64,000 nucleotides of DNA from Rhabdophis nuchalis (lineage: Eukaryota > Chordata > Lepidosauria > Squamata > Natricidae): the NCBI GenBank assembly GCA_039707465.1, contig CM077644.1, positions 196,761,962 to 196,825,961 on the forward strand. Direction: 5' to 3'. The position numbers and the translations under genes are program-made. Positions 23,724 to 36,599 of this stretch are shown here, in pieces (the stretch's first letter is position 1; each line of letters opens with the position of its first letter). Under the pieces are notes generated by a model. That model made no database searches and had not been told where the DNA came from. It saw only the letters and a program-made list of their open reading frames with translations.

Positions 23724-23749
23724 TTTAATCAGGAATAATTATATGTACA
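23724..23749 (+). repeat. 26-bp motif, second copy
   Basis: Exact second copy of the motif at 21985-22010, in the same orientation and 1.74 kb downstream. Confidence 0.85.
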
Positions 23750-26700
23750 CTGGGCCTTCCCCTATTATTCTACAGAAACTAGGAATTAGAAAACCATATA
23801 AGCATGTGTCACTCGGGCAAGGAAAATTAAATAAAGGATCCATTCATATATGATTCTTCTTCCTAATTTACAGGAGTTATTTTCTTTCCATTGAGCTGTT
23901 ATGCTACCCCCTATTCTACTCCCATTCAGACTGTAAGTGAATGGTTTTCTAGCCCTCTATTGGCTAGTAGACGTTAAGGGAAAGGAAAATCTGCTTTCCC
24001 TTCCCCCTATTAAGGGCTAAGTACCTTGGTCCAACCCCTCATTTTGGGCTAATAAGCCAAATATCTCATCTTTTGATGTCATTAGTGCATTTTGTTGCCT
24101 AAGCTTATTCTGTTGGAAATAAACATTTAGGTGTTTGAAGATACTGTAAGTATCATCTTTAATTGGGCTTAGGAGCAACCCTTCAATACAATGTTGTTCA
24201 CCTTGTTATTACCAATTAAAGTCCTTCTATTCCTGCTTTGCCATCGCTTTAGTTTCTGGATTTCCTTTATAAGCAGTTCCAAATGTAAGGTATTCTAATT
24301 ATCTAATCAGGAACTTATTAAGGCATGAAGTACTGTTGGTTGGGTATTCCTTTTCAGAAACAGTTGTAACTAGTGAACTAGATGGTAAAAGAACTTCAGG
24401 TGATAAAGCAGAATCAAAGAATACTAGCATGCTATGAGTCAGTGTTATAAAAGTACGGACATTATCATTGAAAAGAATCTGTATTTTAAATATATTTTAC
24501 ACATATTTCCTGTGTTCTGTGTTACACAGGCATAACACAGGAATAAAAATGGTGATCCAGTAATATTGCCAACTTTTTCTTATTGTTGTAGAATCTTGCT
24601 GCTTTAAATGCCACCTTGACGAGAAGGATCTGTTTTTGGGAGTAGATACCTTTACCACTCATCTGCCTGTAGCTTTTCCTTGACACTATCCCTGAAGGGA
24701 AGAACTTGGAAGATTTTTAAACAATCAATTGCATACAAACCCAAGGAAGTTACTATAAATCACTATAAGATAACATAATAAAAATGACATAATATAAAAA
24801 TGTGATGCTTTTAATTGGATTTTAATTGTAAGCAGAGTATAAATGCAATCACTATTTTACATAATTATGGTAGTTTCCAAGCAACTAAGAATGAAAAGCT
24901 ATGAGATACAGAGGTACAAGCTAATAAATATTCATGGGTATCGGGGATGCTTAAGGAGAAAATAATGCAGATGTTCTTTGTTCAATTTAGCCTGTTTTAA
25001 GAATCCCGCAAAATTAATTTTTGAAAGTAACAAATGCAACAAAAATGCTGCACTCCCTTTTCTAAATCTTCCAGTATTGTCAGAGAAGATTTAAGGCAGG
25101 GAGGGGGGGAGCGTATTCTAGTTCTGTAGAACACTGCAAGCATTCACCCAGATGTTCTTACACTATCCTTATGGATCTTTCCTGTCAGCATAAGGAGGTG
25201 AGCCGAGAGAAAGGACCCCTTGGTCTTCATAATCAAAATGCTTCTGTCTGCAAGAGAATAAAAAACAATAATTGCTTGTTTATTTTTCTTAGGGAACTAG
25301 GTTAATAATTAGATTAGGGAGGAGTTCCTGCATCTGGAGTGCTTATGTTATCTAGTGTTGTAGAAACACTATAGAGATCATCAGTATTACTGTGTAATAT
25401 CAGCATGATAGACTATTTCTAACCAAAGTAGAGGGAAACAACAGAAAATGTTTTTTTTAATGCATGAATACAACAACAACATATGATGAACTGATAGTCA
25501 TCATTAGTTAATTGCCCTAAACAGAGAATGCTACTGTGAAAAAAAGCAATCTAGAATGATTTTTCAGTTTGGATCATTGCTTCAGAAGGCATCAAATCAA
25601 CAATATATTTCCAAATAATTTGCCTTATGTAATTTTTGTGACACGTTTTTCCTTAGAAATAATATTTCCAATATGAGATACCTTATTTATTGTAGTGCTT
25701 GTAATAGCTTTATTACATTTATAGTTAAGGAAAATTAACGGATCTATTACACTCAAATTAACACTGTGACCATGTTCAGTTTAATATTGTAGCATAATAG
25801 GGGAATGAAGGAATTGCAGTATTACAGTACTTGTCTCATTTCTTATTATACACTGTTCATAGTAAGATATGTAGATAGGAGTTGCCTAATTTCTAGTGTA
25901 GAGGAAAAGTTAACTCTTTTAAAAAAGTGAGTAATTAAGAATTATGTAGTTGTTAAAATTCGTTTTTACAACAATAATGCTTTGCATATAGTTTTGTTGG
26001 ACAGTTATCGAAGTACATAGCAAAACTGCTAGAGTAGATAAAGGATGATGGAAGAAACACATCTTACACAAAATAGTGAAAGAAAATTATGAAAATGTTC
26101 AGTTTGATAAAGTACTATGTATTCATCTTATTTGAGAAGGTCTTGTTATTTAACTATAAAAGTTGGGATTGGTTTCAAGAATGTGTATGTGTTTCAGAAG
26201 TGATTTTTGATGCTTTTCTGGTAAACTACAACTTTTTTCACTACCCAGATGTAATGATTCTTAGTGACTTTATATTCATGTGTAGAACTTAAAAATGAAA
26301 AGGCTTAAAAAAAGGATAACATAGATAAATATAAAATTAGTTTAGGATAACAAGGATAACCAAGGTTTCTTATATACAGATAGAATTTTATAAAAATAAT
26401 TGTGTTAAATTCATATGCCATTGACAAACATATTACCTATATGTCAAGTGACTAAGAAAATACAATATTGAGCATATATTTCCTTCTGAAAAATTTTGAT
26501 ACGTTTGTATAAGTATATATCTTTTTATCATTAGATATATGATAAACTCTGCCTCTATTGTGTTAGTAGAGCAGAATAGAATATATTTTTTAAAATAAAT
26601 CCTAATGACTTTAAATATTAAACATTGTTAAACTATAGTTTAATATGCAATTGTTGTATATATGCTTTTTTGCCACAGTTCTTTTCATTATTTCTATCTA

Positions 26701-29369
26701 TATATGCAGTGATATTTTAAAGCAAGTGAGTGCCATAAAAATATTCTTTTTTATTTTAGATTTCACGTTTGGCTTTATTAATGAAAAACAGGATTTTTCA
26801 CTATGTTCAGTGAAATAGGCTTGCCCTAGTAATATTTTGTCTTCATTTCTATATTCAGGTCTATAAAACCTAGAAATGATTATATTCCAGAAATCAGAAA
26901 CCATTATTTGTTGTATTTTACTTACAGTTATCCTTTGTTTTTATACTTGATACATACAATACTCTCAATTATTATCAGTAAATGATGCATTTAGCATATA
27001 CATTTTTCAACTTTTTAAGTACAGATAAAAATAGTACAGTTGCTTCACTTTAGCACTTTTCAGAGTATTTTATCTAAGTTTTAAACTGAAAGTGTTCAGT
27101 ATTATTTCATTTTAAGGAGCTTTTGATAGATTTAGTTTTAACTGAAAGGGGTGAAGCTCCTTGACTCTTTGTTGCCATAATTGTACTGGTGCACAGTAGA
27201 AAACTCTTGCTGAATTTATTTTATCTTGCAGAATCAAAGTAGCTGCAATATGGAGAAGTAATGTCAGAGCACACAACGGAAAGAGGAGAATATCAGTTTA
27301 AAGTTCACTCATAGCTACTCACTGGTGAAGAGAGGAGGCAGATTCAGTAAAAAGTAGATATGTCAGTAAATTGAGAGAATAGATTGTGATTTGTTTGTGT
27401 AAGACAGCAGTTAGGGTGCAGTTGATTTCCTGAAGACTGTAAATCATCTTCAGCATTCTATTATTTTGCCCTTAAAATGCAGTTTTCCATTCCCAAGAGA
27501 ATGCAAGATGAGCATTTAATATATTTAAAAAATTATACTGAAAAAACATGCTGCTTCTATTTTAGTTTTACTTTTTCATTAAAAAACATAGTTTCTCATA
27601 TGGTGTTAGTACTTTTAGATACATGTTCCTATAATATGAAATAATTTGTCTTGTTTTAATAAAGAAAGAAATAATAAATATTTAATTCCAATAAATAAGT
27701 GTAACTTAAGTTTTATAACAAAAAATAGAAACCATATAGAAATATTGTCAAATAGATCCACAAATGGTCAAATTGTATTAAAATGTTATTGAACTGTTTA
27801 ATTTCAGAATTATTTTATTATTTTTAGTACACTGGCTTTATTTATTTTCTCTTGCCATGACAGATTTTTGTTTCTTATAGAAACAGTATTATACAAGAGA
27901 AAGTACTTTGTTAGAATAAATTACAGAGTTATGTCTGGAGTTCCAAATTTTAAGTATATTTATGTGCATTCAGTTGTAATTATATTAATGGTTCAGAATA
28001 ATAGTCTCGACTTCATATTTGAATATGTGATAACTTTAAATTATGTTTAAAGTTGATTTTTCTGCCTTAATATGTTTCCCAGGAAACTGAACACATTAAG
28101 AAATGTGCTCTTTTTTCTATTGTGTTAACTGAATTGGAGGATTGTAGGAAGTGTTGGTTAATGTTATGCCAAGTTATTTTTACAGAAAACAAACAGTGTT
28201 TTTGTTGTTAATATTATTGATAGATAATATTTTAATATTTTGTCACATAGCTAAAAAAAATCAACAATGTTGTAGGATTTGGACCAATGACCTTGGAGGT
28301 GTATGTGACATACAATATAGATTTTGTGTGTGTTTATTCAAAGTAAAATGTTTGTTTTATTTTTCTTTTTTCTAATCCTGGCAATATGTCAGGATTTTAT
28401 TTCAAAAATTGTAAATAGACAGAAATCTCATTGGAACATCAAAGATTTAACATAGATGCACCACCAAACATTTGCTAAATGAAATAGGTTTTATTTCATA
28501 TGTTAATAGGAATAGCATAGGTTGTTTTACAAAATAAAATAAAAATGAACAAGTATGAAATATGTTTATTTCAGGCACTAAGAAATTAAGTTCTGGTGAA
28601 GATACTGTTTATGATATATATATATAATGTTTAAAAACGAATATTGACTTTATAGACTATTTCCTTAGGATATTGAGATAAAAGGAAAACTTATTTTACA
28701 TCTCAAAGAAATAGCATGGTAATTCATTTAAGGAAGATAGAATCTATTATAATTTTTCTCCTTATTAATTTACACCTCGTTCCATTTCAGATATAGCATA
28801 GCAATAATAAAACTTTCTTATTAGGCTGATTGTCTTTCTAACACTTTACACATTTTCATTCCATTGACTTATTTTTGTTTAAATATAAAGTAATTGGTAT
28901 CTAATGAAGCTTGTTGCCTTCACATATTTTCAATAGGCATCTGTTTGATCATAGCAATTTTGCAGTGCTATTATAATTTTAGTATTCACAATAATTAATG
29001 AATATCGCTATTTTTCTGTAATGAAAACAAAAAACAGATAGCACACTTTCTTCAAGTTCAATTTTTTTTAAGTAGAATCAAAATAATTGTCTGATGAATT
29101 TATATTTTATTACCAGAAAGCCACTAGAGGACTTTTGGGATCTTGGAGTTGAAATTCAGAGAGCCTAGCGTTTAAACATTAGTTATATATATTCTCCATA
29201 TAGGAGATTGCTAATAGCTATTTAAGAACTTTGAGATATATTAATGATGATGACGACAACAATAATAATAATAGATTTTTTAATTCCTGGCTATATCGTT
29301 CTGTTTGTCTTGTGGCTCTCGCTTGACATTGTATCAGAATTCAAAATTTAAATTTTGTGTCCATTAGAG

Positions 29370-29552
29370 CAGGGGTCCCCAACCTTTTTTGCACCAGGGA
29401 CCGGTTTCATTTTAAAGAAAGTTTTGCGGACCGGCTGAGTGGCTCAGCAGTCATGTGACTGGGTGAGTGTGGCCAACTTGGAAAATGTGAAACTCACTTA
29501 ACAATGGTCTTGTTTAACAACCAAACTTTTGGGCTCAATTGTGGTCATAAGT

Positions 29553-29631
<79 letters not shown>

Positions 29632-29901
29632 CTTTCTTTCCCTCTTTCTCTCTCTCTTTCTCTTTCTTTCCCTCTTTCTCTTTCTTTGTTTCTCTTTATT
29701 TCTCTTTCTCTTTCTTTCCCTCTTTTTCTTTTTCTCTTTCTTTCTCTTTCTCTCTTTCTGTCTCTTTTTCTTTCTCTCTTTCTCTCTCTCTCTCTTTCTC
29801 TCTCTTTCTTTCCTTTCTGTCTCTCTTTCTTTCTCTCTTTGTCTGTCTTTCTTTCTCTTTCTCTCTCTCTCTCTCTCTCTCCCACTTTCTTTTTCTTTCT
29901 T

Positions 29902-29944
<43 letters not shown>

Positions 29945-30503
29945 CTTCGTCCGCCCATCTGTCACTCTATGTGTGTGTGTCTGTCTGTCTCGCATTCACG
30001 CACTTAATCACTCATTCTGTGTCTCTCTTTCTCTCCCTCCCTCTCTCTGTCTCTCTGTGTGTGTCTGTCACTCTCTGATTCCCCCCTCCCTCCCTGTCTC
30101 TCTCTGTGTCTGTGCCTCTCTCAGTCTGTCTGTTGTCGGCCCCGCCCCCGCCCCCCGCAGAGCCTCCTCAGCCCAGCCTGCCGTGCTCACTCACCTTAGC
30201 CTGCCCCATGCTTGGTCGCTCGTTCACTCACTCAGGCTCCTTCCAGGAGCTGAGAAGGCTCCTTGGGGGGGGGGGCGAATCGGCGGCCGATAGGGAGGGC
30301 TGCTGCTGCGTTGCCCAGGAGTCCCACCATTGACGAGGGTGGAGGAAGAGCCGCACTCCAACGGCACGAACAGCCGCGCCCGGGCTCTCCTGCGCGCTCT
30401 GCCCAGGGGGCTGCACCCTCCTCCTCCTCTCCGGCCCTGCGGCCCGGTTCCTACCAAGCCACGGACCGGCACCGGTCCGTGACCCGGGGGTTGGGGACCC
30501 CTG
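29370..30503. mobile_element. hAT/Charlie-like element enlarged by microsatellite
   Basis: Termini CAGGGGTCCCCAACC ... GGTTGGGGACCCCTG are flanked by the exact 8-bp duplication CATTAGAG (29362-29369 and 30504-30511). The subterminal 'gcaccagggaccggtttcat' and 'ccggtccgtgacc' match the smaller copy at 32804-33291. The interior contains a fragment of the ACAGGTAGTCCTC family (29480-29553), a long TTTC/CTCT tract and a GC-rich right half. Non-autonomous; no transposase. Confidence 0.88.
29553..29945. repeat. TTTC/CTCT polypyrimidine microsatellite, about 390 bp
   Basis: Starts as a pure (TTTC)n array of about 20 units, then becomes interspersed TTTC, TCTC and CCTC. Almost no purines on the + strand. 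Further CT- and GT-rich tracts continue to about 30130. Overlapping long ORFs on both strands here are repeat artefacts. Confidence 0.95.
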
Positions 30504-30511
30504 CATTAGAG

Positions 30512-31560
30512 AAATGTCTCTCTGGCTACTAAATCATATTCAACCATTTTTAAAAATCTTGAGACATTTCAAAGTTACGTGAGCAAATACCTAAACACGT
30601 TTCATTCTACATATGGTTCTGCATATTGCAAAACTCAGACAATTTTGATATGTAGTTGCATCTTCTTATTCTATTTCAACCCAGTACATTCTGGGACAAA
30701 TTCTTGACTTTCCTATGTGCTTTAGGAAAGCATATGGCATTGCTTCCAACAATAATTTATAGTTTTACCAGATAGAACTCTTTATAACAAAATATGACTA
30801 CATTTGTTATAAAATAGGACAAATTTCTAATTCTATCACTGTCCATAAAGTAAATTGTATGGGCACTGGGACTTCATTTTTATATGAGGTTTCTCAGTCT
30901 ATTGAACATATCAGATTTTCCTGGATATGAAGATGTGATAAAAATTACACACACACATTCTAGGCAAATTGGTAAAATAGGTTGTTTCTGTATGCACGCA
31001 GTTGGACAACAGTACAACTTATTTATTATTGTTTTTAATAGTTTTTAATTAACGTTTTTCTGTTCAATAAAATTTCATCACAAGAAAACGTGTCTTCAAA
31101 ATATAAAAAGATATGCTATGTTATATATGTCATATTAATGAATAGTCCTGTGCTTGCAAATATATGTGCATGTGTGCACATATTTGTACTTATGTCAGTG
31201 TACAGGCACAGGCAACAGGTTGGATTGGATGTATATGAATATTTTAATACATACAGAAAGATTTAATACTAACAAGTGGAATTCTTTAAGTCATCTTCCT
31301 ATTGTTGTCAGCAATCTATTCTAGAATTTGCAGCCTGAGATATCCATCTCTGAAGGAAAGGCTTTCTGTTGGGGCTTAGAAACTACAGTGACACAAAAGG
31401 AAAGGAGAATTCATCAAATTAGTGCATTTATTTTTGTTCAAATGTATATTATTCATACTACAGTAATCATTTCTAAAGTAAATGCTGTCTAAACAATATG
31501 CTAGTTTATTTACTCTTAAATAGTTTAGTCTTCTTTAGATTTTTAATTAATTTTAAATTT
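30512..31560. other. Intron, no recognised features
   Basis: AT-rich sequence with no repeat or coding signal that I can identify. A short ACACACAC run lies near 30950. Confidence 0.5.
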
Positions 31561-31563
31561 ATG

Positions 31564-31633
31564 CAAAGCTGGCTGGAGATGTCTGAGAGCTAAAGTCCTT
31601 CAGACTTAAAGTTGCAAAGTTTGGGGACCCCTG
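31564..31633. mobile_element. Right half of palindromic hAT-type MITE
   Basis: 'gcaaagctggctggag' and the arm ending GTTTGGGGACCCCTG correspond to the loop and right arm of the family seen complete at 9778-9898. The left arm is absent. It is followed by CCCTAGAG. Confidence 0.65.
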
Positions 31634-31641
31634 CCCTAGAG

Positions 31642-31780
31642 GGCCGATTGAGCCGACTCCCCCCCCCCCCATGTGTGCATGCGCCCGTCGTCCCCCCGCT
31701 CCTCTTCTACACCAGCCGGTCCGCAGAATTTACTTCAAAATGAAACCGGTCCCTGGTGCAAAAAAGGTTGGGGGGCCCTG
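31642..31780. mobile_element. hAT/Charlie-like element, truncated end
   Basis: It ends 'ccggtccctggtgcaaaaaaggttgggg(gg)ccctg', the same terminus as 29370 and 33291, followed by GTCTAGAG. CCCTAGAG precedes it at 31634-31641 and matches the right flank at 6 of 8 bases, so a mutated target duplication is possible. The left terminus is not recognisable. Confidence 0.5.
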
Positions 31781-31788
31781 GTCTAGAG

Positions 31789-32795
31789 TCATCTTGGTTT
31801 GCCATTCATTCCATCTCCATAAACTCGCTCTATTTCCCCAAATTTCTTCTTTCCACAAGTCCCTTTTCTAATATTCTACCTCCTTACTGGGTCAGAGTAG
31901 CCTTTCTGTCATCTGTGGGAAATTCTGTTAATGAAACATCTAAAAGAATTTTGTTCTATCTCCTGTACTTGGGTTGTATGTCTCAGCTAACAAAAATGGG
32001 ATATCTGGATGTGACAATTTCTCTGGACTCCTACACGCTGTAGCAAACTGATTTTTTTTATTTGAATGTAGAAGTAATGTAAAAAGTTAGTGGTATCCAC
32101 TGTGGCCTTTTAATCTAAATTTCCTACAGAGAAGTACAAACACTTTTATCAGCCGCAACAGCTGATAAAATAAGTGCCTTATCTTTGCCAGACTTTTTAA
32201 TACTTCCACTGCAAAAGAGAACCTTAGTTTTGATTGAATCCTAGTCATTTTTTCCTTTAGAAGTTTTTTTAATCTCTTTTTGAAGTTCTTTTGTTGAAAG
32301 AAGACAATTTTCAGATCAGCAATGGAGTGTTTGCACAGATGTTCTAACAGCATCTAACTTAATTGTTTTAAAGTTAGGGTTATGTTCCTCATTCTTTCAT
32401 ACAGAGGTACCTCTGCAAAAAGTCACTGTTGGCAAGATATAAGGATGAAAGCAGGCGAAATCCGAAATTATTTAGTGATTTGATTTTGGTTTGAAATATT
32501 TTTGATGCGGATTTCTAATTCAGAAATTTGATCCTATTATATAGGATTTCTCAGAACTGCATGCAAATGAAGCATCAGAACCCACTTGCTGATTCAGTTC
32601 AGAAGCTCATTGATAATCCTTGACTTTAAATATTGGTATGATGTAATCACAATGTTTGATTCATTTGTTCTATTTCCTTAGTTCTTTTTAGATTGCAAAT
32701 TATAGCTTTTACTTTAAACATTTTAAAAAGAGAAATAATAATTGCATACATGTCAGGCGACTAACTTTTTGACCATACTAATACAACTATATATC
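31789..32795. other. Intron, no recognised features
   Basis: Ordinary AT-rich sequence between two hAT elements. The ORFs of 88-95 codons at 31756-32043 (+) and 32087-32353 (-) show no recognisable motif. Confidence 0.45.
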
Positions 32796-32803
32796 ATTTA
32801 AAA

Positions 32804-33291
32804 CAAGGGTCCCCAACCGGTGCCAGTCCGTGGCTTGATAGTAACCGGGCCGGAGTGAGCAGCAGAGAGAATAGTGCAACTCTTAGGAAAATGTAGCAAA
32901 CACTCTGCTATCCTGGCGGCTGGCCTGGGCGCTCCCCGGGGGCAGGAAGGGGACAACGGCCTGCATTGGGGTGGTTCAAGACACTACCCAGCCCTGCGCG
33001 GGAGGAAGGGGCTGCCAGGCCCTCCTGCTCAGGACGCAGCCCATCCTTCCCTTCCCCAGCCGAGGATCCTTCACCCGGGACCCCTGGCAGCTTTCCCGCC
33101 CAGTTGCACGCAAGGCGCCCTCCCCGGGTCGCGTTCCCATGAGACGTGAATTCCCGCCTCGGGTTCCACATGGCCACCGAATGCGCGCGCGACCCACATG
33201 ACTCAACTCACCCGCTGGAGGCTCCCACCGGTCCGCATAATTTTTTTTACATTAAACCGGTCCCTGGTGCCAAAAAGTTTGGGGACCCCTG
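32804..33291. mobile_element. hAT/Charlie-like non-autonomous element, 488 bp
   Basis: Termini CAAGGGTCCCCAACC and TTTGGGGACCCCTG with subterminal 'ccagtccgtggcttgatagt' and 'accggtccctggtgcc'. It is flanked by the exact 8-bp duplication ATTTAAAA (32796-32803 and 33292-33299). The GC-rich interior with overlapping ORFs is non-coding in appearance. Confidence 0.9.
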
Positions 33292-33299
33292 ATTTAAAA

Positions 33300-34680
33300 A
33301 GATGTTTTCTAAATATAAATGCTTATGTGAGTGTCATTTTTTATTTAAGGAATAAATTATTAGTTTTCCAACATTCCTTTTGTTTCCATTTTACTTGCAT
33401 AAACATCTCTACAAGAAAATGCATGAATTATATGACAAACAAGGACTATTTGGGTACTGTTTACTGATATTTTACCAAATTAATAACGTCTGATGTCCAA
33501 CTGTACTTTGAGCTGATTTGAGTGAAATTTAAACATATTTATTTTTTTATATTAAACAAATATCTCTGTATTGTGGATTATGTAGTTAATGCCTTCTAAA
33601 TATTCACATATTGCTTTTTAAAGTAGTAACATGTTTACTACGCTATATTTTGAAGCAGCTGTAATTCTGTGTGAATCTCCTAGCTCTATTTTAAACGTTT
33701 CTAACACTATTGAATAATTTTTTTCCTTTCTTTCATTAAGCGTCTGATAATATATTCCTTAGCTCCTTCCCTACTTTTAGCACCTGATTCTGCCAGTTTG
33801 GATGCCATAAGCTCATAAACAGGGAATTCTAGCCATTCACTGGAAATTAAAAAAATATTTTTATATAAGCATTTTTATATATTTAGGTACAATCATTGTA
33901 TTCATATTTTTGTGAGTTTGGGGAATATATATCTCTTGGGATTCTACCAAGGGCTTTAAAGGGTATCATAAAACACTTGAATTCTTAATCTGCATGGCAA
34001 CATGTTATTTTTAGCTCAGCAAGTGATGAATTAAATTAGAAAATAACCATTAGACAATATTTCATATTTTGAACATATTGTATGGTTCGGCTATGTAAGC
34101 AAAACTAGAACTTAGAATACTTAAAACAAGTATGTACTTTTTAAATATAAGTACACCGAGTGTTTGTGTTAACTGAGGCATTCATTTTACAGGTATTGTG
34201 TCCCTCAACTCCATGGTGAATAAATCATATACCTTGCTTCCAAGTCTCTGTAGATCATTTTGAACACAGGGCTGCCAGCCACCTGCAATTTAATTTTAAA
34301 ACAATTTTTCTACCATCTCAAAAGTTAGCAGGTTTCCATATAATTGTACTCTAAGGAAACTTTACATGTTGTGCTTTTCAAGCAGTATTTTAACAATCTA
34401 TAATAAACAATATTTGGCGCAAAAGCAATATAATAATTTAAATAAGAGGTTATATTTTGTATCTTCATAAAGTATAACAAAGTGATATTAGAATATATAA
34501 TATTGCCTTTTTAATTATTATTAATTTAATGTAAAAGGTATTTAGATATATCACTGCCTTTCTGATATTGCATTAACCATGTCAGCCAAAATTATCCACT
34601 TTGTTTACAAAATTTCTGATGAATAAAATTAAGGTGTCATCATTGTCATCAGAACAAAGAAAGTTGTTTTAAATAACTGC
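33300..34680. other. Intron, no recognised features
   Basis: AT-rich sequence with no assigned repeats or genes. Confidence 0.5.
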
Positions 34681-34699
34681 ATGTCAGCATTCCAAATAG

Positions 34700-35110
34700 C
34701 ACCCAAAATTAAATCAGAGTCCAAGGCAAAGTATTGCTCAAAGTTCCAATTTATTAAGAGAGCCATGTTGGCACATCTGGGGAAAACCTGAATCTGAGCT
34801 TCTTGGTTTTTCCCCACCCAGTTGAAAGTTCATGCTCTTGCCCCCACACCCACAAGTCCATCACATGGTCCAATCTTCCACTGCCCTGCTGGCAGGTCCA
34901 CCTATCTAGTTCCGGCCAGGTGGAGAGGTGTAGAGACAAAGGATGACCTTGGATTCTAGAAAGGAATTTTATTTTGGCTACATAGCATTTTATTCCGTAC
35001 CATCCCCCCCTCCCATTTACCCACAATAGAAACAGCATAGTAGAATAATAAAAAGTGTGGGAGGCCAAAGATCCAAAAAGGAATATGGCTGCAGGCCTGA
35101 CACTGCATTC
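34700..35110. repeat. Unclassified GC-richer block, possible dispersed repeat
   Basis: A sharp compositional change from the AT-rich intron, with phrases such as 'ccacatggtccaatcttcc'-like text and 'ggaattttattttggctaca' that I associate loosely with dispersed reptile repeats. No termini, coding motifs or target duplication were found. Confidence 0.3.
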
Positions 35111-36599
35111 CCTTATTTACATTTGAGGGAAGATATTATAATGTTGGCTGATATCTGAAGGACGCAATCAGGGATTTTGTTGCTCTAAGCAATGCAAAAG
35201 TTGGCATGAATGTCTTTTAAACACATCCTCCTTGCAGATTTTGCAAATGTGTGACTGCTATGAAGTGGCAAAGTATATATTGAAATATTTTTTAAAGTAA
35301 ATAATAATTTTGAAACTTGCTGAAATCCTATGACATTGCCAAATCATGCAAAATTTGTAGTGATTGACAAGGCATATGAGCCATTGCAAAAACATCAGGA
35401 AGCAGAACCCCAGGGCTTAAACACATCCAAGATTCTTTTTCAACTTGTAGATCTTGACTTGTAGGACTGCATCATTAACCATGAATTAGATAAGGTTTAT
35501 TTGAGGATGACTTCCCTAAAAGTTTGAAGTAGAACATTGTATAAGCAAGGTATCACATAATCTCTTTGAAGAAACTGCCAATTTACTTTTGGAACATAGC
35601 AGGATGGTTTGCCTGTATTAAAGATCATCTGTTTTTCAAGTATCTATCTGATTTTCATATTCTTCTTCTGCAAGTGACTTGACTATTAACCATTGTAGAG
35701 ATCTCAGAAAAGACATCTGAAGGGGGTATAGCTGTTCTAATTAGCAATGAATAAAAAAAAACCGCATAGCCTTTCTGCCCTTGGAACTCTTGGTAGAAAC
35801 TTCTTTGCTATATCTCAAAGAGATGCAAATTATTATGTTTAATATCTATGCCTCTCCATTTAGAATGCAGACCAGAGTGTTCTGGAAATAACGTGGCTAG
35901 TCATTGGCTTAAAGAGGTGGCTTTTTCCTTGGACTCATGTATATTAAATGGCTCCCTTGCTGCATGGTTGAATACATCTTTTGGGAAAATGTCAGACAAT
36001 CACTGTTGTCTATGTATTCCCATAACACAACATCTTTACTGTTCAATTTGGAGGGGAAGCCATGCTTGAAAAGTGACTACTTTCTACTAATGACATTGAG
36101 TAAAAAGCCAACCAGATCTGCCGAATAGTATCACTCCTGAATAATATTTCCCAAGGGTCAAAAGTGCACACATTGGGCAGTTTAAAATGCTCTGCTGATT
36201 GGAAGATCTCTAAACACTTTAAAAGGAGCGTTGGTCCTATGTGAGACGCCCATTCTCATAGGTAGGGAGGAGCATCCAGGATTGGGTATTGCTGTCACCT
36301 TCTGCCTGGAGACTGAGCCATTAATATTTTTGGTAATGCCCCTTTCCTGGACCATCCCCCCAGTTTTCCGAGAAGGCATGGAAATGACGAGTTCAGTGAC
36401 CTGCGAAAACATAAACTCCTCCCTACTGGCAGGAGCAGATGGACTTAAGGGTGTGGCTGGCTGCTCCTCTCTCCTATGAGGACGAGCGTCTCAGATAGGA
36501 CCAGTGCTCCTTCTCCATAGTGATAGGGAGGAGCAGCCAGGATTGGGACAGGAGGCAAGTCTTGCAGGTGGGAAGCAGCCTGGTCCTGGATGGCTTGCT

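Larger units (their letters stand above)
20704..29361. other. 8.6-kb transposon-poor FBXL17 intron block
   Basis: I could not assign a single transposon copy in this block, in contrast to its neighbours. It is strongly AT-rich with scattered short ORFs. Items inside are listed separately: a 20-bp tandem duplication, a 26-bp duplicated motif and two minus-strand ORFs. It may hold conserved non-coding elements or simply old, unrecognisable sequence. Confidence 0.5.

Noticed and set aside
29504..30293. Long Phe/Leu/Ser-rich and Arg/Glu/Lys-rich ORFs on both strands
   Set aside because: Produced by the stop-free TTTC/CTCT microsatellite; all frames look alike.
30130..30503. GC-rich, CpG-rich stretch resembling a CpG-island promoter
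   Set aside because: It is the right half of a hAT element with target duplications; no first exon nearby.
32874..33206. Cluster of overlapping GC-rich ORFs
   Set aside because: Inside the hAT element 32804-33291; similar frames on both strands, no domain.
36231..36479. Plus-strand 82-codon ORF
   Set aside because: Shadow of the DIRS 3' repeat region; the real coding direction is minus.
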